From: Ailanthus altissimus
Taxonomy: Eukaryota; Streptophyta; Magnoliopsida; Sapindales; Simaroubaceae
Assembly: GCA_946807835.1 (NCBI GenBank)
Contig: OX327683.1
Coordinates: forward strand, 3,477,001 to 3,541,000
Direction: 5' to 3'
DNA: 64,000 nucleotides
Shown: positions 57,633 through 64,000 of the stretch, in pieces
Numbering within the stretch: the first letter of the stretch is position 1
How the letters are laid out: each line of letters opens with the position of its first letter
Notes under the pieces: generated by a model
The model's database searches: none
What the model saw: the letters and a program-made list of their open reading frames with translations, nothing else
What the model was told of the DNA's origin: nothing
Position numbers and translations under genes: made by a program

Positions 57633-58821
57633 TGATAAAACTACAAATTATATTCTTTGTCCTAATCCCTATAGGTAAATTGGAAAATATAATATAATAT
57701 TATATCCTAGTTAATCATATAAATGTAATAAAAGAATTTGTGGAATAAGATTTATTGTATTTAATATAATTAATCACAATTAATATCATTTATCTATATG
57801 TGATTCTAAAACTTCTTAATATATAATTTTATATAATTAAGGATGCTGTGGCTACCCCCTAATTATTTAAAATTATATGGATCACTAGAAATTTTATTCA
57901 CAAAATTGTTCATATGATTATATACAACAATAGGCATTATATCCAAATATGAACAAAATCTTAATTTTATGTACTCAATTATCATATTTAAATTGTGTGC
58001 ATATTGAAAATAATTAATCATACATACAAAACACAATATAATTTAAGCACATAAATTTCTAAAATTTTAATTCATAAATTGATCTATACAAAATGCTAAA
58101 TTTATGAATTATTTATATAAAATTTCACGCATAACTAAATAATTGATGCTTACAAAATTTAAATATGAAATTAATACAAAATATTTAAAAGAGTCACAAT
58201 AATACAAAACTTTCAAAGTTTTATGGCAAAAAAATGTAATTACATAAAATATGAGAGGTAAAATGAACATATACAATATTGTAGGGCCTACTTATAAAAT
58301 TCTAAAATTTTATAGTCAATTTTGTAATTTTAAAAAAGTATAGGGACCAAATTATAATTAACTAAAAGGTTAAGGGCCTAGATGCATAACACAATATTGT
58401 AGGGCAATTTTACAGTTACCAAACACTTAATGGGTCAAACTATAAATACTAATTATTTTATTGTCTTTCTCTAAATAGTTGTACATATTGGGTAAAAACA
58501 TAATTTACAAAATTAGAGGGGATTGAATAAAAATAAATAGTCATCTTCAACATCTAACTCAGCCCAACTCGGTTGCAGACTTGTATGACTTATTTTAAAT
58601 TGGAATGCAAATTTATTTGTTTCTCTCTCATTTTAGCATCAAATTTGACGTTTCAAATTACAAAACGCTATAAATTCAATTTCCTAATGATTTATAGTCT
58701 TAGTTTGCATCATACAATGTCAAAATAATAAGTTTTGATTAAAACAAATTCGACTATAATTTTAAAATTTTTTAAATTGCATATTATTTAAAGCAAAGTT
58801 TTATTTGGCTTTGATACCAGC

Positions 58822-59224
58822 TATTACAATTTAAGTACAATCTAAACATGCTTCAAAAATAATTAAAAGTATTTAGATCAAGTGCAGAATCAAAATAGAT
58901 AAAAAAAATATACTTCCAACCATTAATGCTTTATACAATTTAATAAGATATTTTTAAATTGTAATCAACCTCTAATGATAGTGTAAGATTCAAAGAATGA
59001 GATTGAATAGCCTACAAATTTCAACCGTATTTCACCATATATTTTAGACATTCTCCCATCAAGAATGTCATATGAAATTTTTTTAAGTTATAGGCGGTCT
59101 TAGCCATCAAAATTGATTGTTATATGATAAAATTATTAAACCAAATTATGTCAAACAAAACCAATTAAAATAAAATAATTTGATTTACATATATTCAAAC
59201 TTTAAACTTTGAATAAGTTTAACA
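58822..59224 (-). repeat. Copia C 5' LTR
   Basis: 403 bp; begins TATTACAATT and ends TTTAACA; PBS adjacent at 58807-58819. Confidence 0.85.
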
Positions 59225-60890
59225 AATTCATCTTATAAGCCTAAGACTTCAGCCGCGACAGAAGAATATTGAGGATCTAACACTGCATATCATGTTTGTT
59301 ATATAAACGAAAATTGTAATTTATAAATCATAAAGACAAACTTTTTACTTTCCATTTATACTTTTTCTTTCTGAAAAATAAACAATCTCCTTTTCCTTTC
59401 CATTTTCACTTTTTCTTTTTAAAAAATTAACAATTTGTTTTGGCACTTTACAAGGGAGGCAATCAACAATCTATTATTAAAATTCTGTTTATTAAAAAAA
59501 AGGATTAAAGTTTCGACACTATATAAATATAAATATACTTCCAAATGGTAACGAGTGAAGGACCACAATATACAATGACCGACGATACCAATGGTGGCTT
59601 GTTAGTGAGAGTTTTAATTTTATAACATTATCAAGATTAATATTAATTTTAAAGACTAAACCGACAATTTTCTCGTAATATATGATATATATATATATAT
59701 ATATTAACATATCATATATTAACATTACATAATAAAATAAAAAGAAATATACAATATATATTAAATACTTAAAATTTTTACATAATACCAAACATAAAAT
59801 GGCAATAAATCTATTACAATCCAATCAATAAGTAACCAATTTAATTTAGATATACTATGTATCTAATTAATTTAATCTATTATGTTTTAATATATTCCAA
59901 TCCAATCTAATTCAATAAAATACAAGCTATCTAATCCAAATTATATTGTTGGCGTCCCTCAAATTAACTCCATTATTTGCAATCCAAGACTCCAAGAACA
60001 CACTTTCGGCAGTTGAATTAGCATAAGATTTCTGAATCTTCATGTCATTGGTGAACGTTTTGTGGTTTGTTTTTACTCGCTTTCTATCTGATCATCAACT
60101 TCTTGCTTTTCTTGAAATAAATTGCCTTCAAACCAAGCTTGACCTTAAAGTTTGATGGCATGATATTTCGATTTGAATAGTGTTTTTAAAATTTAATATG
60201 ATGAATCAAGTTTTTTAAATTAGGCTTCAAAGAGAGAATCGTTTTGATACAATATATGTTTAATTATTTATAAAAATATGTGGGTGTAGAGAGCTTTTAA
60301 TGAATATAATTTGTGATTTAATTAGATATATTTTTAGATATTTTTATTTAAGATCAAAATTGTAAATATCTACTTTTTCTTTTTTAATGCGTTAAAACTC
60401 TTTGATTGTTATTTTTTCAATTTTCTGATAAATTTTTAAATAATTGGACATTTTTATCCTTGATAGATCTAGATCTAGAATCAAATCTGGCTCGTGACTC
60501 GATCTAACCTAATCCTTTTTTTTTCTCTTTTTTATTGAATAATCCAAATTTTTTTCTTTTAAATTTAAAAATATTAATAGTTGGTGAGACTTAAACTTTG
60601 TTCCTAATTTATTTTCTTTTAAATTCAAAATAATTAGAGTTTAAGAAAACTCAAACTTTGGTAGTATAGAAAAAAAATGACAATTCAACCAACTCAACCA
60701 ACTATATTTTTTTAACAAAGTTTTATAAAGTTTAAATATATGTCCCACCTCCCACCCCCCATGTAAAAAAAACATATTTATTTCCTATCAAATATTTGAT
60801 GTATATTATCTAGATGCTATACTCATAAGTATTAAACTTTAATGAGTCCCAAATTCTGTAACCAACACTAAATTCAAATGATTAGATAAA

Positions 60891-60892
<2 letters not shown>

Positions 60893-60922
<30 letters not shown>
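60893..60922. repeat. (TA)n microsatellite
   Basis: About 15 TA units in copy II; absent from the matching place in copy I (about 31890). Confidence 0.9.
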
Positions 60923-60926
<4 letters not shown>

Positions 60927-61650
60927 AAAAGGTCATTAGGAGCATCATATATTTTTTTAGTTTTTATATAAATTTGAGAATTAATAAAAAAATATTAATA
61001 ATATATGAATTTCCTATTATAAATATAAGTGTTAATATTTTTTCAACTTAAAAATTATTTTTTATTTTGCAAATAATTTTAAATTTTTTTTATCACAAAT
61101 AAGAAATTATAATCTTTAGCACTTTAAAAATTATATAAAATATTATGATGGATATAATTGTTAAAATTTATAAATATTAAACAAACTTTTTATTATATGT
61201 TATACTAAACATAAAAAAATCTATCATGAATATATTAAAAATTAGATTAGATATAAAAATTATTTATATTATGAATTAGTTAAAAAAAGTGTATATTAAA
61301 TATTAAAAATATAATTCCTAGTATTTTGAAATATCAATGTCAAAATCTAATTATTGCTTTTGAAATAAAATTAAAATTACATCAAAATTTGGGCTTATAA
61401 TGATTTTTTTAAAAAAATAATTTTATTTATTCGTTTATTTAAATATTAATTTTGGTGAGAGAATTCTAAACTCTTTATTTTTTAAATTTTTTGTATATTG
61501 AGATTTAATCACCCATCCAATATTTGATAAGATATGTACAAAATATTATAGAATATGTGAAGGAAATATAATTAATTTATTTAGTTTACATTGTGGAGGT
61601 AGATTAGGTGTATAGAATTTAGACTAAATTCTTTAAAGATTAAGATTTTT

Positions 61651-61755
61651 TTTTATACATATTTACAACACACGCATATAAATCTGCCCAGATAGAGGAA
61701 GGAATCGAATCTAACATAATGTTGAGAGGTGAGCTTTGAGATGCTAGCCGAATCT
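61651..61755 (-). mobile_element. tRNA-derived SINE
   Basis: About 105 bp flanked by a perfect 20-bp duplication (61631-61650 and 61756-61775; it begins CTTTAAAG). On the minus strand it contains GATTCGATTCC, a good match to the pol III box B, preceded about 35 nt by a weak box A-like GCTAGCATCTC, and ends in an A-rich tail (tatttttttt on plus). Copy I has a single uninterrupted target at about 32620. Size, tail and long target duplication fit a SINE. Confidence 0.78.
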
Positions 61756-61885
61756 CTTTAAAGATTAAGATTTTTGAGGTAATATCGAATTAGTCTTGAT
61801 AGGCCACCAATTTAAAATATCATCATTTTTTTTAAAAAAAGCTATAGGTTATTTGTGATGGATCACATTGAAATAGAGTTAAAAG

Positions 61886-64000
61886 TGTAGTAACCAGTAT
61901 CCATAACCGGTAAGAATATGTATATTTATATGTGGGTGATCCTTGATTTATATATTGTTATTAGTAGTGTTTTTATAGGTTAAGGATATAATATTAGTAT
62001 TGGGTTTATTTGCAAGACTTTGGAATTATTTTAGGGACCAAATTGTTATACTTTGAAAGTTTTGGGGGTGAATTCGTAAATACCAAAAATTAGCCACTTA
62101 GTATAAAAATACACTTTTAAAACCCTAATTCTCTCATTTAGGTCGAGCTACCCCTTTTAAGAGAGAGAAGAGAGAAATAGAGGAGAGAGAAAGAGAAGAA
62201 GAAGAAGAAGAAGAAGAAGAAGAAATTGGAATTTTTGGATCTTAAGAGGTATATCACAATTATTTCTTAATTTATTGGTGTTAATTATGTTAATTTCTTT
62301 AAGTTTTGATTTCTGAAAATATGTATAATTGAGGATTTGATGTGTATTTCGTATGATAGTTTGAGAATTGATGATGATTTATAAGATAGTTTGATAAATC
62401 ATGATGAATTGTGGAATTTCTGTTAGATAACCTCTTGATCTAGGAATTTTATAAATTGTTGTGATTCGATTCTGGTTTTGAATTTTGAGTATATGAAATT
62501 AGACATGTTAAGGATCATCTGAGACTTTTAATCGATTGAAAATTCTGGAAATTGAATTTATAGTGAATTTACCAAAATGACCCTGAAATTCTGGAAATTT
62601 CCTGTGTAAACAGTATAGTACAGTGAAAAATAATTTTTGTCCTACTGAATGATCTTCAAAAATTATGAATTTGTGGAATATGATAATTTTATATGCCTAA
62701 TATGATATACTCGGAATTGAGAATTTAGATCAATGTGGTTGAAGTGTTATGAATTTCTAAAGTGTATCAGCTCATTGCAATATTTGATTAATAGATTTTT
62801 AAAGTTATAGAATAAAATAGTTTTAAAGTATTTTTGGCAGTGATTTGGAAGTGAAATATTTATCATGGACTGACATATATGGTAAGAGTAATTATGTGGT
62901 AGTTTTATAATTTTTGAGTTAGTATATGATTTTATAAAATTGGGAGATTGAATACTGTTCAGTAAGTATCTTGATCCTGTCAGGTTAGTAGTTTGGATTC
63001 GATGGTATGTATGGAATGGATTGTGTAGAAACTTTGATATAATATTCATATATAAGAAGGATATATGAGTCAAGAATGGTATATTCTGATTTTGGAGTAA
63101 TTGGACATCATTTGATGTATTATAAAATTTTATTAAGTGTAAGTGGTCAGAATGACAGGTTTTGAGAAACCAAGTATTTAGACCAATTTGATGTGATAAA
63201 TGCATTGTGTATAATTTTGTAAGGTATTTAAAGTATTTTGTGTGAATTGTGAGGCTTATGAAAGGATTAATCTCCATTGATAGGTTAAGGAGATTTAAGC
63301 CTTGTAGCTGAAAGTGTTAAGAGGTAAGTATACTAGACTTTTTACTGAAATCACAATAAACATAGTAATTGTTTTGTATGATTTTGCAAATGGGGTTAAG
63401 AATATGTTTATGTTATGTCAAAGTATATTTTGATATGAAATGTGAATATATGTTTCTGAATGTGAGCATTGACATTGAGCATGGACATACATGTGTTTTT
63501 GTAAGTGAGCTTTCAAAATAAGATGTGTTTAATAAAGAAAGCTTTTGAAGTGTAATATGTCCATGAGAAATATTTTGTATTTTGACGGTACTTGAACTCA
63601 CTGTTAACTTAGTAGGCATTTTATGTGATTGTGGAGCCTTTATGTGTGGCCTTTCCTTTGGGATTGGTATATGTTATGTGTTCCGTATGTAGGGAGGATC
63701 CTATTGGTACCTAAAGGAAGAGTGAGTCATCACATTCGTGTGGTGGCGTATTGGTGCATGTGAGAGGACTCACCGATGATCAGGGTGAGGGTTTAGCTTT
63801 TACCTTCGGGTATGAGCATTATATATGTGTAATTTCAAGACCTCACTTGTACTATTCCTCTCATACGGTATGTCACCTATGAGTGACATTTGGCTCATTA
63901 TGTGATATGTGATATGTAAGTCCTACTAAGTAGTAGTTGAGTGATGGTATTCCTATTATGTGTTTTGAAAGAATGTGTAAGCGCTTACATGATATGTGAT
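61886..64000 (+). mobile_element. probable long-LTR retroelement, 5' part, leaves window
   Basis: Homology with copy I stops exactly at TGTAGTAACC (61886), preceded by AAAAG as a possible target duplication. The sequence that follows has a TATA-like box (tataaaaata, 62104-62113), then aaaccctaattctctc, a purine-rich stretch and a GAA run, then long U-rich and G-rich non-coding sequence. This resembles the long LTR of some Gypsy elements, but no PBS or coding domain is reached. A 176-codon minus-strand frame (62747-63277) has biased composition and no domain. Confidence 0.4.
62195..62224 (+). repeat. (GAA)10 microsatellite
   Basis: Ten GAA units in a wider purine tract (about 62160-62230), just after the putative transcription start region of the terminal element. 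Confidence 0.9.

Larger units (their letters stand above)
52838..59224 (-). mobile_element. Copia C LTR retrotransposon (old, degenerate)
   Basis: Left LTR 52838-53222 (385 bp) and right LTR 58822-59224 (403 bp) share long segments such as acattctcccatcaagaatg and gttataggcggtctta. Target duplication GATTC (52833-52837) / AATTC (59225-59229), one mismatch. The PBS complement ggctttgatacca (58807-58819) lies beside the right LTR; a purine tract on the minus strand (ccaagtaggagaa) lies beside the left LTR. Both LTRs begin TATTA rather than TGTTA. Copy I is empty here (about 29093, ataaagtttcattttg). Confidence 0.88.
40574..61885 (+). repeat. large duplicated block, copy II
   Basis: Direct-orientation partner of 21049-32762. 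Its excess length comes from insertions absent from copy I: LINE 41520-46438, Copia B 47285-51770, Copia C 52838-59224 and SINE 61651-61755. Between them the two copies stay collinear. The left end abuts Copia D inside the MITE; the right end is cut by an element starting at 61886. Confidence 0.85.

Noticed and set aside
62747..63277. 176-codon minus-strand frame.
   Set aside because: Strongly biased composition (His, Tyr, Ile, Asn from AT-rich DNA), no domain, and it lies inside a putative LTR.
1..64000. tRNA, rRNA or snRNA genes.
   Set aside because: I saw no cloverleaf with box A and box B apart from the SINE-like body at 61651-61755. A by-eye search is not exhaustive; tRNAscan-SE would settle it.

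Overview
This window looks like nuclear DNA of a dicot plant. It is AT-rich, its one multi-exon gene has GT-AG introns and the domain order of the Arabidopsis At3g54460 type of F-box/SNF2 protein, and most of the rest is plant retrotransposons (Copia LTR elements, a LINE, a TRIM, a SINE) and hAT DNA transposons. I cannot name the species. Only two genes look intact.

Gene 1 (3059-10906, +) is an eight-exon gene whose spliced reading frame encodes 1337 residues: F-box, SNF2 ATPase split by a CW zinc finger, RING finger, helicase C-terminal lobe. It is probably a nuclear chromatin ATPase/ubiquitin ligase. Gene 2 (37719-36199, -) is a single-exon Werner-type 3'-5' exonuclease (DEDDy motifs present). 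Its frame runs on into a roughly 81-bp minisatellite, adding about 290 residues made of about eleven 27-residue repeats. That array is the most unusual coding feature here.

Layout. 1-3058: solo-LTR-like repeat, RNase H remnant, gene 1 upstream region. 3059-12830: gene 1 and its 3' flank. 12840-19300: LTR-like repeats and LINE fragments. 19600-32760: hAT transposase remnant with a nested hAT MITE, Copia A, a TRIM and an unclassified 1.1-kb insertion. 33380-37720: minisatellite, an unclassified repeat (called U1) and gene 2. 38815-40573: truncated Copia D. 40574-61885: a second, diverged direct copy of the 21049-32762 block, carrying a different set of insertions (a LINE itself containing U1 and a 1.28-kb tandem duplication, Copia B, Copia C, a SINE). 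61886-64000: start of a long-LTR-like element that leaves the window.

The two diverged copies (about 5.5 kb each after removing insertions) act as empty-site controls for each other. Seven nested insertions are each absent from the other copy, and the target duplications can be read directly. This orders the events: hAT, then MITE into hAT, then duplication, then copy-specific insertions. All coordinates and identities were read by eye; element borders marked approximate may shift by tens of bases.
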